This document shows positions 7,811 through 16,298 of a DNA stretch of 57,087 bases, one piece after another. This DNA comes from Butyrivibrio sp. INlla21. GTDB lineage: Bacteria > Bacillota > Clostridia > Lachnospirales > Lachnospiraceae. A program made the translations under genes and the position numbers. Location of the stretch: assembly GCF_900116875.1 (NCBI RefSeq), contig NZ_FPCC01000020.1, positions 1-57,087 on the forward strand, written 5' to 3'. Under the pieces are notes generated by a model. The model was given only the letters and a program-made list of their open reading frames with translations, was not told where the DNA came from and did not search any database. Positions within the stretch are counted from its first letter, which is position 1. The number at the start of each line of letters is the position of its first letter.

Positions 7811-9247
7811 ATGAGTGAGACTAGTGCATTTCAGAACAGGCCGGTGACCATGAACGACAAGAATAACTTGCTTCAGATCGAGGAGCACATGTATATTCTT
7901 GACGATGTTCAAAAACCAAACGTTTTCAGAAATATGTTTCCCTATGAGGAAGTTCCCAAAATTCCATTTAATGATAGGATTGTTCCACATAATATGCCCA
8001 AGGACATCTGGATCACGGATACGACTTTCCGTGACGGACAGCAGTCAAGGGCTCCTTATACAACCAAGCAGATAGTCGACATCTTCGACATGCTTCACGA
8101 GCTTGGCGGCCCCAACGGTATGATCAGACAGAGCGAGTTCTTTTTATACAGTAAGAGCGATCGCGATGCGGTCTACAAATGTATGGAGAGAGGCTACAAG
8201 TTCCCTGAGGTTACGAGCTGGATCCGCGCAAGCGAGGATGATTTTAAGCTGGTAAAAGAGATTGGGATGAAGGAGACGGGTATTCTTGTATCTTGTTCCG
8301 ATTATCATATTTTCTTAAAGCTTAAGATGACAAGAAGACAGGCGCTCGATCATTATCTCAGCATCGTAAGAGCTTGTCTTGAGGAAGGAATCAGCCCCAG
8401 ATGCCATCTTGAGGACATCACAAGAGCCGATATTTACGGCTTCGTTGTTCCTTTCTGCGTAGAACTTATGAAGTTAAAAGAAGAGTACGGTATCCCTGTT
8501 AAGATCCGTGCTTGCGATACAATGGGCTACGGAGTTAACTTCTCCGGTGCCGTTATTCCCAGAAGTGTTCAGGGTATCATCTATGCGATCAACACCAACG
8601 CGGGTGTTCCCAGTGAGCTTATCGAGTGGCACGGTCACAACGATTTCTACAAGGCCGTTACCAACTCAACAACGGCTTGGCTCTACGGCTGTTCATCCGT
8701 TAACACATCACTCTTCGGAATCGGAGAGAGAACGGGTAACACACCTCTTGAGGCTATGGTATTTGAGTATGCACAGCTCAAGGGTACGCTCGACGGCATG
8801 AACACACAGGTTATTACAGACCTTGCCGAGTACTATGAGAAGGAAGTAGGCTTTACCGTTCCTGCCAACACACCTTTTGTGGGCAAGAACTTCAACGTTA
8901 CAAGAGCGGGTATCCACGCTGACGGACTTCTTAAGAACGAGGAGATCTACAACATCTTCGATACGGAGAAGTTCCTCAGAAGACCTCCTGTAAGTGCCGT
9001 TTCAAACACATCCGGACTTGCGGGAATCGCACATTGGATCAACATCCATTACAAGCTCCGTGAGGAGCATGCTCTTTCCAAGTCATCACCTCTTGTTACC
9101 AAGATAAAAGAGTGGGTGGACAAGGAGTACGCAGGCGGCCGAGTTACGGTTATGACTGACGAAGAGCTCATTTCCGAGATTAAAAAAGTCAGCAAAGAAC
9201 TTGGCATAGTTGTTAAAGAGGGTGAGATTGTCTCATCTTCCAAATAA
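7811..9247 (+). CDS. Probable Re-citrate synthase (homocitrate/isopropylmalate synthase-like)
   Basis: 478 residues from ATG 7811, which has GAGGAG seven bases upstream; a longer frame starts at 7796 without a good site. ITDTTFRDGQQSR (about 68-80) is the HMGL/DRE-TIM metallolyase signature, and WHGHND supplies the HxH metal ligands. It lacks the C-terminal leucine-sensing LeuA domain. Its long N-terminal arm and sequence style resemble the Re-citrate synthase first shown in Clostridium kluyveri. The neighbouring icd supports a role making citrate from oxaloacetate and acetyl-CoA toward glutamate in an anaerobe. Homocitrate or isopropylmalate synthase remain alternatives, but no leu or lys genes are nearby. 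Confidence 0.75.
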   Translation: MSETSAFQNRPVTMNDKNNLLQIEEHMYILDDVQKPNVFRNMFPYEEVPKIPFNDRIVPHNMPKDIWITDTTFRDGQQSRAPYTTKQIVDIFDMLHELGGPNGMIRQSEFFLYSKSDRDAVYKCMERGYKFPEVTSWIRASEDDFKLVKEIGMKETGILVSCSDYHIFLKLKMTRRQALDHYLSIVRACLEEGISPRCHLEDITRADIYGFVVPFCVELMKLKEEYGIPVKIRACDTMGYGVNFSGAVIPRSVQGIIYAINTNAGVPSELIEWHGHNDFYKAVTNSTTAWLYGCSSVNTSLFGIGERTGNTPLEAMVFEYAQLKGTLDGMNTQVITDLAEYYEKEVGFTVPANTPFVGKNFNVTRAGIHADGLLKNEEIYNIFDTEKFLRRPPVSAVSNTSGLAGIAHWINIHYKLREEHALSKSSPLVTKIKEWVDKEYAGGRVTVMTDEELISEIKKVSKELGIVVKEGEIVSSSK

Positions 9248-9258
9248 AGGGGAACATT

Positions 9259-9939
9259 ATGGATAATCAAGACTTAAAACAGGAAGTAACCGATAAGTAT
9301 TCACTTAGAGGCAGAGTTTTCCATCGTATCAGAGAAGATATCCTTAACGGCAAATACAAGGATCACGAAGAACTTAAGGAAGTTGCGATCGGACAGGAGC
9401 TCGGCGTCAGCAGAACTCCCGTAAGAGAAGCGTTCAGACAGCTTGAGCTCGAGGGACTTATTCAGATCATTCCCAACAGAGGAGCTTATGTCACAGGCAT
9501 CAAGGTTAAAGATATCCAGGATATCTATATGATCAGATCCAAGCTTGAGGGACTTTGCGCAAGATGGGCTTGTGAGAATATCTCAAAAGAGCAGCTCGAG
9601 GAGATGGAAGAGAACATCTACCTTGCTGAGTTCCATGCGGCCAGAGGTCATATGGAGCAGATGGCTGAGCTCGACAACAGATTCCACAATATTTTATACG
9701 AGTCATGCAATTCCAAGATGCTTGAGCATCTTTTGAAGGACTATCATCAGTACGTTTGGAGAGTCAGACAAAAGACTCTTTCCAGCAGCCGAGGTGCTGT
9801 TTCCAACGTTGAGCACAAATTTATCATGGAGGCCATTAAGGAGAATAATCCCGACAAGGCCGAAGAGCTTGCCAATCAGCACATGATAAATGCGTACGAG
9901 AATATGGTTGAGAAGGGCCTTCTCTCCATGTTTGAGTAA
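9259..9939 (+). CDS. GntR-family transcriptional regulator (FadR/FCD subfamily)
   Basis: 226 residues. A winged HTH occupies about 15-85, with the recognition stretch GVSRTPVREAFRQLELEGLIQ and the wing IIPNRGAYVTG. An all-helical FCD effector domain follows, with Asp and His residues (ELDNRFHNILYE, HKFIMEAI) that usually hold a metal and an organic acid. It lies between the Re-citrate synthase-like gene (11 bp) and icd (39 bp), so it probably senses an intermediate of that pathway and binds the palindrome at 7757. The ligand is unknown. Confidence 0.88.
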   Translation: MDNQDLKQEVTDKYSLRGRVFHRIREDILNGKYKDHEELKEVAIGQELGVSRTPVREAFRQLELEGLIQIIPNRGAYVTGIKVKDIQDIYMIRSKLEGLCARWACENISKEQLEEMEENIYLAEFHAARGHMEQMAELDNRFHNILYESCNSKMLEHLLKDYHQYVWRVRQKTLSSSRGAVSNVEHKFIMEAIKENNPDKAEELANQHMINAYENMVEKGLLSMFE

Positions 9940-9978
9940 ATTTGAAACATAACAACAGCTTTTGAAAGGACATTATTA

Positions 9979-11184
9979 ATGAGCAAGATTCAGATGACAA
10001 CACCCATCGTTGAGATGGACGGCGACGAGATGACAAGAGTACTGTGGCAGATGATCAAGGATAAGCTTATTTTGCCCAGTATCGATCTTAAGAGCGAGTA
10101 TTACGATCTCGGACTTAAGCACAGAGACGAGACAGACGATCAGGTAACCGTAGACAGCGCCAATGCAACACTTAAGTACGGTGTAGCCGTTAAGTGCGCT
10201 ACCATTACTCCCAACAATGAGCGTGTTGAGGAATACAATCTCAAGAAGATGTGGAAGAGCCCCAACGGTACGATCAGAGCCATTCTTGACGGAACAGTTT
10301 TCCGTACACCCATCATGGTAAAAGGAATCGAGCCCAACGTAAGAACATGGGTAGAGCCCATCACACTTGCAAGACACGCATACGGCGATGTTTACAAGAA
10401 CGTTGAGATCAGAGTTCCCGGAGCAGGTAAGGCAGAGCTTGTATTTACCGCTGAGGACGGAACTGTTACCAAGGAAACTATCTTTGATTTCAAGGAGCCC
10501 GGTATTATTCAGGGTGTTCATAATAAAGATGCTTCGATCAGAAGCTTTGCAAGAGCTTGCTTTAAATATGCTCTCGCCGAGAAAAAAGAGCTTTGGCTCG
10601 GAACCAAGGATACCATCAGTAAGACATACGACAGAAGATTCAGAGAGATCTTTGAGGAAGTATTTGAAAACGAATTCAAGGCTGATTTCGAAAAGGCGGG
10701 AATCACATATTTCTACACACTTATCGATGACGCCGTTGCCCGTGTAATGAAGTCTAAGGGCGGATTTATCTGGGCCTGCAAGAACTACGACGGAGACGTT
10801 ATGAGTGACATGGTTTCTTCCGCGTTCGGTTCACTTGCAATGATGACTTCTGTTCTTGTATCTCCCACAGGAGTTTACGAGTACGAGGCAGCTCACGGAA
10901 CCGTTCAGAGACACTATTACAAGTACTTAAAGGGTGAGCCTACATCAACCAACCCTGTAGCAACTATCTTTGCTTGGACAGGTGCTCTTCGCAAGAGAGG
11001 CGAGCTCGACGGAATAAAAGAGCTTATGGACTGGGCTGACAAGATGGAGAAGGCAACACTTTCAGTCATTGAGTCAGGCCGCATGACAGGCGATCTTGCG
11101 CTTATCACATCTCTTCCAAATCCCGTAAAACTCGGAAGTGAAGAGTTCCTTGATGCTATCGCTGAAGAATATGCAAAAATGTAA
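9979..11184 (+). CDS. icd: Isocitrate dehydrogenase, NADP-dependent (eukaryote-type)
   Basis: 401 residues, the length of the homodimeric subfamily II enzymes otherwise typical of eukaryotes and some bacteria. [19 protein letters not shown] is the characteristic N-terminus. [18 protein letters not shown] carries the isocitrate-binding Ser/Asn/Arg set, [17 protein letters not shown] and [11 protein letters not shown] carry the metal-binding Asp residues, and [11 protein letters not shown] is the NADP-binding loop. It converts isocitrate to 2-oxoglutarate, which with the upstream citrate synthase gives the oxidative branch to glutamate. Aconitase is not in this window. Confidence 0.95.
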   Translation: MSKIQMTTPIVEMDGDEMTRVLWQMIKDKLILPSIDLKSEYYDLGLKHRDETDDQVTVDSANATLKYGVAVKCATITPNNERVEEYNLKKMWKSPNGTIRAILDGTVFRTPIMVKGIEPNVRTWVEPITLARHAYGDVYKNVEIRVPGAGKAELVFTAEDGTVTKETIFDFKEPGIIQGVHNKDASIRSFARACFKYALAEKKELWLGTKDTISKTYDRRFREIFEEVFENEFKADFEKAGITYFYTLIDDAVARVMKSKGGFIWACKNYDGDVMSDMVSSAFGSLAMMTSVLVSPTGVYEYEAAHGTVQRHYYKYLKGEPTSTNPVATIFAWTGALRKRGELDGIKELMDWADKMEKATLSVIESGRMTGDLALITSLPNPVKLGSEEFLDAIAEEYAKM

Positions 11185-11189
11185 TTAAT

Positions 11190-11246
11190 AACACGCCCTC
11201 ATCATCAAACGGTAACACGCGTTATTGTTGAAGATGGGGGCGTGTT
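11190..11246 (+). terminator. Long hairpin after icd
   Basis: A 19-bp stem (11190-11208 / 11228-11246) with one wobble and one mismatch encloses a smaller inverted repeat. No T-run follows on the plus strand, so its role as a terminator is uncertain. Its right arm contains the -35 box of the next promoter. Confidence 0.55.
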
Positions 11247-11256
11247 CTGATATACT
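11228..11256 (+). promoter_or_regulatory. Promoter of the deacetylase gene, inside the icd hairpin
   Basis: TTGAAG (11228-11233) and TATACT (11251-11256) with a 17-bp spacer. The -35 box and most of the spacer are the descending arm of the icd hairpin. Confidence 0.55.
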
Positions 11257-11284
11257 ATACTCTGGTTGAATATTCATGGGGGAA

Positions 11285-11314
11285 ATGTTTTTTATTCAAA
11301 ATGGCGTACGATAA
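11285..11314 (+). CDS. Possible 9-codon leader ORF overlapping the deacetylase start
   Basis: ATG at 11285 is preceded at 2-3 nt by GGGGGAA and reads MFFIQNGVR before TAA. The deacetylase ATG (11301) lies within it in a different frame, so translation of the leader could help start the main gene. Such a short frame could also be accidental. Confidence 0.25.
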   Translation: MFFIQNGVR

Positions 11315-12257
11315 AGGTGGGAGAAAAAGTGAAAAGGTACTGTACAACAGGCGTATCCGAAGGCTTCGCAAATTCATTCTGATAACCGTCGCCGCCGCTT
11401 GTCTTATTCCCACTTTAATCTGCATTATTTTATCCATAAGATTCGACAGACTTAAGACTGATTACAATCAGACCAAGGCTGATCTTGACTGGTACAGAGA
11501 GCGCTTTGGCGATGAGATGGAAATCTTGGCCGAGGAGAGTGAGGACAAGAACTCGCCCGGAGCCTTTGGGGAGAATCCCGATATCGATTATACGGATGTC
11601 GATGTTATCGGAGCTCAGAATCCCGAAGATATCGAGGGTACCAGATATGTATATCTGACCTTTGATGACGGCCCGAGTGTCTATACCGAGGAGATACTTG
11701 ATATCTTAAAGGAGAAAGACGTTAAGGCTACATTCTTTGTATGCGGCAAGCCTAAATATGAGGACAGCTACAAGAGAATAGTTGATGAGGGACATACCTT
11801 GGGTATGCATTCCTACAGTCATAAGTACAGTGATATATATGCTTCACCCGAAGCTTTCCATGATGATCTTAAGAAGCTTAGAGTTTTTTTGTATGAGAAT
11901 ACCGACACTATGTCCAAGTATTACAGATTCCCGGGCGGAAGCTCCAACAATGTCAGTAAGGCTGATATGAACGAGCTTGTCGGAATACTTGATAACGAGG
12001 ATATTACGTTTTTTGACTGGAATGTTTCCGCCGGAGATGATAAAGCGGGCGCCACCAAAGACGTTATTTGTGCTAATATAGTAAATAACATACCTAAGTT
12101 TAAACATTGCATTGTCCTTATGCATGACGCAGCGGATAAGAAGGCCACAGTAGAGGCACTTCCCGAGATAATCGATGCAATAAACGGTATGGAAGACACA
12201 GTGATGGTTCCGATAACAGATGATACGTTACCGGTTCAACATATCAAAAACAACTAA
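11301..12257 (+). CDS. Membrane-anchored polysaccharide deacetylase (NodB domain)
   Basis: 318 residues. A basic N-terminus and one membrane segment (about 24-46), then a short coiled stretch and an acidic linker, place the catalytic domain outside the membrane. NodB motifs: TFDDGP (120-125, catalytic Asp pair), HSYSH (170-174, metal ligands), RFPGGSSN, and a closing LMHD. This family removes N-acetyl groups from peptidoglycan, chitin-like or other surface glycans; a wall substrate is likely but not proven. The ATG at 11301 lacks a close ribosome site. A GGGGGA-led 9-codon ORF (11285-11314) overlaps it in another frame. Confidence 0.88.
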   Translation: MAYDKGGRKSEKVLYNRRIRRLRKFILITVAAACLIPTLICIILSIRFDRLKTDYNQTKADLDWYRERFGDEMEILAEESEDKNSPGAFGENPDIDYTDVDVIGAQNPEDIEGTRYVYLTFDDGPSVYTEEILDILKEKDVKATFFVCGKPKYEDSYKRIVDEGHTLGMHSYSHKYSDIYASPEAFHDDLKKLRVFLYENTDTMSKYYRFPGGSSNNVSKADMNELVGILDNEDITFFDWNVSAGDDKAGATKDVICANIVNNIPKFKHCIVLMHDAADKKATVEALPEIIDAINGMEDTVMVPITDDTLPVQHIKNN

Positions 12258-12288
12258 AACAAACTACTAGTAAGGGGAGGATATCAGG

Positions 12289-13287
12289 ATGGGATTTTTT
12301 TCTGAGCTAAAGAGCGATCTGTCCCAGGCAGTTAACACTCTTATGCCGGATGACAAGCTCGAAGGGGCAAACGGTCTTGATAAAGACAAAGCAGCTGAGG
12401 AAACGGTTAAGGTGAGTGAGGTCGATATCGACAGCATGCTTAATCGCCTTGACGACATCAAGCTTGAGGACATCACAAACGAAGAGACTAACAAAGAAGA
12501 GGAAGCTACTTCTGAAGTTAGTACCGAGGAGGTAGTAACTCCCGAGGAAGAGAGCACTGTGAACGAAAGCGAAAGCTCTTTTGCGGAAGCTTCCGAGGAA
12601 AAAGAAGCTGAAACGACAGTATTCAATGAGATCGAGGAGCTTACTGAGGAACTCGAAGATAAGATAGAAGAGGAGACTCAGGCCGAGATAGCAAACGAAG
12701 AGCCCAAGAGCGCTCTCGAAGCTATCAACAACGAACACATTGATGAGTACATTGCCAAGAGCAATGAAACTGATAAATCTAATAATGATGGGGGAAATGA
12801 AACTATGGAATTTGAACAGCAGACACCAACCGATGAAATCGCTAACATCACCGAAGGAATGGTCATCAACGGTGACCTTCAGACAACAGGTTCTCTTGAT
12901 CTTGTAGGTAAGATCGTAGGTAACGTTAAGGCTCTCGGTAAGCTCAATGTTACAGGTGAGATCCAGGGTGATTCAGATGCGGCTGAGATCTATGCAGAGG
13001 CAGCAAGGATTACAGGTGAGGTAAGAAGTAAGGGCAGCGTCAAGGTAGGACAGAGCACTGTTATCGTAGGTAACATCTTTGGTTCAAGCGCAGTTATCGC
13101 AGGAGCCGTTAAGGGTGATATCGACGTACACGGACCTGTAGTTCTTGATACAACAGCAATCGTTATGGGTAACATCAAGTCCCAGTCTGTACAGATCAAC
13201 AACGGTGCGGTTATCGAGGGTATGTGCTCACAGGCATACGCTGACGTTAATCCTTCAGAGTTCTTCGAGGGACTTAAGAATAAATAA
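12289..13287 (+). CDS. Bactofilin with long acidic N-terminal extension
   Basis: 332 residues. Residues 1-172 are very acidic (Glu/Asp with Thr/Ser, many EE pairs) and probably disordered. From about 185, short hydrophobic repeats such as MVINGDLQTTGSLDLVG, KIVGNVKALGKLNVTG and VKGDIDVHGPVV give the right-handed beta-helix of bactofilins (DUF583), which polymerise into filaments that organise wall enzymes. GGGGAGG precedes ATG 12289. A second in-frame ATG at 12805 (Met173) has GGGGG upstream and would give a 160-residue bactofilin of ordinary length. It sits just before pyrH, where rpsB-tsf often lie in other Firmicutes. Confidence 0.88.
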   Translation: MGFFSELKSDLSQAVNTLMPDDKLEGANGLDKDKAAEETVKVSEVDIDSMLNRLDDIKLEDITNEETNKEEEATSEVSTEEVVTPEEESTVNESESSFAEASEEKEAETTVFNEIEELTEELEDKIEEETQAEIANEEPKSALEAINNEHIDEYIAKSNETDKSNNDGGNETMEFEQQTPTDEIANITEGMVINGDLQTTGSLDLVGKIVGNVKALGKLNVTGEIQGDSDAAEIYAEAARITGEVRSKGSVKVGQSTVIVGNIFGSSAVIAGAVKGDIDVHGPVVLDTTAIVMGNIKSQSVQINNGAVIEGMCSQAYADVNPSEFFEGLKNK

Positions 13288-13310
13288 TTACAGACATACA
13301 TGGAGATATT

Positions 13311-14003
13311 ATGAGAATACTATTGAAACTCAGCGGCGAAGCGCTGGCAGGAGACAAGAAGACAGGCTTTGATGAAGCAACTGTCAGAAAGGTGGCTCTT
13401 CAGGTTAAGCAGCTTGTGGATAACGGAACCGAAGTAGGTATCGTTATCGGCGGCGGTAACTTCTGGAGAGGCAGGACCAGCGAGAACATCGACCGCGTTA
13501 AGGCCGACCAGATTGGCATGCTGGCTACTATCATGAACTGCATTTACGTTTCCGAGATCTTCAGAAGCGTAGGCATGATGACCAATATACTTACACCTTT
13601 TGAATGCGGTTCTTTTACCAAATTATTTTCCAAGGATAGAGCCAACAAGTATTTTGCCAAAGGTATGGTTGTATTCTTTGCAGGCGGTACCGGACATCCG
13701 TATTTCTCAACAGACACCGGTGTTGTCCTCAGAGCTATCGAGGTTGAGGCTGATTGCATTCTTTTGGCTAAGGCTATTGACGGAGTCTATGATTCAGACC
13801 CTGCTACCAATCCCAACGCCAAGAGATACACAGAGATCTCTATTGATGATGTTGTAGCAGGCAACCTTCAGGTTGTTGATATGACTGCTTCGATACTTGC
13901 AAGAGACAACAAGGTTCCTATGAGGGTATTCGCCCTTCAGGAAGAGAACAGTATCGTCAATGCTTGCAGCGGAAGCTTTAACGGCACTACAGTTACTGTT
14001 TGA
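13311..14003 (+). CDS. pyrH: UMP kinase
   Basis: Phosphorylates UMP to UDP with ATP; hexameric amino-acid-kinase fold enzyme. 230 residues. LKLSGEAL at the N-terminus is the phosphate-binding start, VIGGGNFWRG binds UMP, and FFAGGTGHPYFSTDTGVVLRA plus AKAIDGVYDSDP form the nucleotide and catalytic regions specific to bacterial PyrH. It is followed by frr after 27 bp. Confidence 0.97.
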   Translation: MRILLKLSGEALAGDKKTGFDEATVRKVALQVKQLVDNGTEVGIVIGGGNFWRGRTSENIDRVKADQIGMLATIMNCIYVSEIFRSVGMMTNILTPFECGSFTKLFSKDRANKYFAKGMVVFFAGGTGHPYFSTDTGVVLRAIEVEADCILLAKAIDGVYDSDPATNPNAKRYTEISIDDVVAGNLQVVDMTASILARDNKVPMRVFALQEENSIVNACSGSFNGTTVTV

Positions 14004-14030
14004 TAGATTACAAATTTAGGAGGCATCGGT

Positions 14031-14582
14031 ATGAACGATAAGATTAAAGAATACGCAGATAAGATGCAGAAATCTTTCGATTTTTTGAAGGAGGAGCTTG
14101 CTTCTATCCGTGCAGGAAGAGCCAATCCCCATGTACTTGATAAGATTAAGGTAGATTATTACGGAACTCCCACACCTCTTCAGCAGGTTGGTAATGTTTC
14201 CGTTCCCGAGGCACGTATTATCCAGATCGCACCTTGGGATAAGACACTTATTAAAGATATTGAGAAAGCGATCCTTACATCCGATCTTGGTATTACACCT
14301 GCCAATGACGGTAATGTTATCAGACTTGTTTTCCCTGAGCTCACTGAGGAGCGCAGAAAACAGCTCGCAAAAGACATCCGTAAGAAGGGTGAGGATGCCA
14401 AGGTTGCTGTCAGAAACGTAAGACGTGACGGTAACGACGCTCTTAAGAAGCTCAAGGGCGGAGATATTTCCGAGGATGAGATCAATGATCTTAACGATGA
14501 GCTTCAGAAGGTTACAGACAAGTATATCAAGGACATTGATGCTGCTGTAGAAGATAAGAACAAAGAGATCATGACAGTTTGA
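14031..14582 (+). CDS. frr: Ribosome recycling factor
   Basis: 183 residues, the usual size. It splits post-termination ribosomes together with EF-G. LREELASIRAGRANP-like wording (here LKEELASIRAGRANPHVLDKI) opens the helical domain. YGTPTPLQQVGNVSVPEAR is the beta-rich domain II, and the C-terminal helix region with ERRKQLAKDIRKKGEDAKVA is typical. AGGAGG precedes the ATG. Confidence 0.97.
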   Translation: MNDKIKEYADKMQKSFDFLKEELASIRAGRANPHVLDKIKVDYYGTPTPLQQVGNVSVPEARIIQIAPWDKTLIKDIEKAILTSDLGITPANDGNVIRLVFPELTEERRKQLAKDIRKKGEDAKVAVRNVRRDGNDALKKLKGGDISEDEINDLNDELQKVTDKYIKDIDAAVEDKNKEIMTV

Positions 14583-14606
14583 TCATACGGAAATAGGATT
14601 TTTACA

Positions 14607-15338
14607 ATGGAAACACAAGAATTAATGAATGTACCCGAGCATGTGGCCATCATTCTTGACGGTAACGGCAGATGGGCCAAAGAAAAAGGAATGCCCAGAA
14701 ACTACGGACACATGCAGGGAGCCAAGGCGGTTGAGGATATTCTTGTTGATGCAAGAGATCTCGGTATCAAGTACCTTACCGTCTATGCTTTTTCAACAGA
14801 AAATTGGAGCCGTCCCGAGGCTGAGGTTTCAGCCCTCATGACGATCCTTCGAAATTACTTAAAGACAAGTATCAAGAAATCCATGAAGAACAATGTTCGT
14901 TGCCGAGTTATCGGTGACAGATCCGCTCTTTCGGAGGATATTCAGAAGGCTATCGCAGAGCTTGAGGAAGCAACTGCGGGCAATACCGGACTCACATTTA
15001 CGATCGCGATCAATTACGGAAGCAGGGATGAGATCACCCGCAGCGTCAAGAAGATCGCAGCTAAGGTTGAGAGCGGAGAGCTCAAGGCAGATGACATAAC
15101 CGAGGAGCTGATAGCCAAGAACCTTGATACTGACTTTTTGCCGGACCCAGATCTTTTGATCAGGACGTGCAATGAGCAGCGAGTTTCCAACTTCTTATTG
15201 TGGCAGCTTGCATACACGGAGTTTTATTACACCCCGATCGCATGGCCCGACTTTAACAAGGCTGAGCTTGTTAAGGCGATAGAAGCTTACGGCGGAAGAA
15301 ATCGTAAGTTTGGCGGTCTTAAGAAGGATCAGATCTAA
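14607..15338 (+). CDS. uppS: Isoprenyl transferase (undecaprenyl diphosphate synthase)
   Basis: 243 residues. It condenses IPP units onto farnesyl diphosphate in cis to make the C55 lipid carrier for cell wall synthesis. ILDGNGRWAKEKG carries the catalytic Asp and Arg/Trp, and LTVYAFSTENWSRP the conserved substrate motif. DLLIRTCNEQRVSNFLLWQLAYTE is the C-terminal signature; it has C-N-E where many homologues have G-G-E. It feeds directly into the cdsA/dxr/ispG cluster. Confidence 0.95.
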   Translation: METQELMNVPEHVAIILDGNGRWAKEKGMPRNYGHMQGAKAVEDILVDARDLGIKYLTVYAFSTENWSRPEAEVSALMTILRNYLKTSIKKSMKNNVRCRVIGDRSALSEDIQKAIAELEEATAGNTGLTFTIAINYGSRDEITRSVKKIAAKVESGELKADDITEELIAKNLDTDFLPDPDLLIRTCNEQRVSNFLLWQLAYTEFYYTPIAWPDFNKAELVKAIEAYGGRNRKFGGLKKDQI

Positions 15339-15375
15339 GCACTATCGGAAACTGAAAAAAGGCTGGTTAAAAGAG

Positions 15376-16197
15376 TTGAAGACTAGAGTTATAAGCGGAA
15401 TATTTATATTTCTTATTCTCGCGGGAGTGCTTATTCCCGGAGGATACCTGCTTGCGGGAGTGCTGTTTGCGGTATCGTTTATCAGTTTTTATGAACTGGT
15501 AAGAGCACTCGGCATACATGAAGAAGGAAAGAATTTCAATGCATTGGAATTATGCGGATACGCATCGATCATCGTACATTACGTTCAGATGATCCTTGTT
15601 AGGGACTACAGATATTATATCTTTTCCCTGATGTTTGCATTTTTCCTCATCATGGTATGTTACGTCGTAAACTTCCCCAAGTTTAAGTCTATACAGGCCA
15701 TAGCTACTTTTTTCTGTTTCGTATATGCACCCGTTAATATGTCGTTCGTATATCTTTTGAGAATACGTGCGTTTGGTAAATATCTTGCTTGGATTCCTTT
15801 CATAGCGTGGGTTTGCGACACATGTGCATATTTCGCCGGAAGAGCATTCGGCAAGCACAAGCTGGCACCGCTTCTTTCGCCAAAGAAGACTATAGAAGGT
15901 GCGATAGGCGGTATCATCGGAAGTGTTTTGGTCGGTGCGCTTATCGGTTATATCATTTACGTAAGAGAGAATTATAAGGTCGATGTAATTTGGGTTATGG
16001 CCATCATTACTTTTGCGGGCAGCATCATTGCTCAGCTTGGTGATCTATTGGCTTCCGGTATTAAGAGAGACCATAATATAAAAGATTACGGCAAACTGAT
16101 TCCGGGACATGGCGGAATTATGGACCGTTTTGACAGTGTGATATTTGTGATACCTTGCATATATTTCTTGGCAGCGGTTCTAACAAGGCGTTTTTAA
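15376..16197 (+). CDS. cdsA: Phosphatidate cytidylyltransferase
   Basis: Makes CDP-diacylglycerol from CTP and phosphatidic acid in the membrane. Multiple hydrophobic segments are spread over the chain. The C-terminal signature SIIAQLGDLLASGIKRDHNIKDYG through IPGHGGIMDRFDS carries the conserved Asp residues. The start is uncertain. TTG 15376 gives the family-typical start KTRVISGIF (273 residues), while the open frame reaches a TTG at 15310 inside uppS (295 residues, 29-bp overlap). Neither has a strong ribosome site, so translation is probably coupled to uppS. Confidence 0.92.
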   Translation: MKTRVISGIFIFLILAGVLIPGGYLLAGVLFAVSFISFYELVRALGIHEEGKNFNALELCGYASIIVHYVQMILVRDYRYYIFSLMFAFFLIMVCYVVNFPKFKSIQAIATFFCFVYAPVNMSFVYLLRIRAFGKYLAWIPFIAWVCDTCAYFAGRAFGKHKLAPLLSPKKTIEGAIGGIIGSVLVGALIGYIIYVRENYKVDVIWVMAIITFAGSIIAQLGDLLASGIKRDHNIKDYGKLIPGHGGIMDRFDSVIFVIPCIYFLAAVLTRRF

Positions 16198-16215
16198 GGC
16201 TTTAGAAAATTTTTT

Positions 16216-16246
16216 GCACCGGAGAATAAACTTCGGTGCTGATTTT
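16216..16246 (+). terminator. Hairpin with weak T-run after cdsA
   Basis: GCACCGGAG (16216-16224) / CTTCGGTGC (16231-16239), one G-T pair, followed by TGATTTTAT. A TATAAT at 16248-16253 directly behind it may serve a promoter for dxr, though no clear -35 box is seen. A second imperfect 9-bp hairpin (16255-16275) follows. Confidence 0.5.
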
Positions 16247-16298
16247 ATATAATAGGAAAATCCATCGGATTTCCCGGTAGATTGCATTAGGAGTTGAA

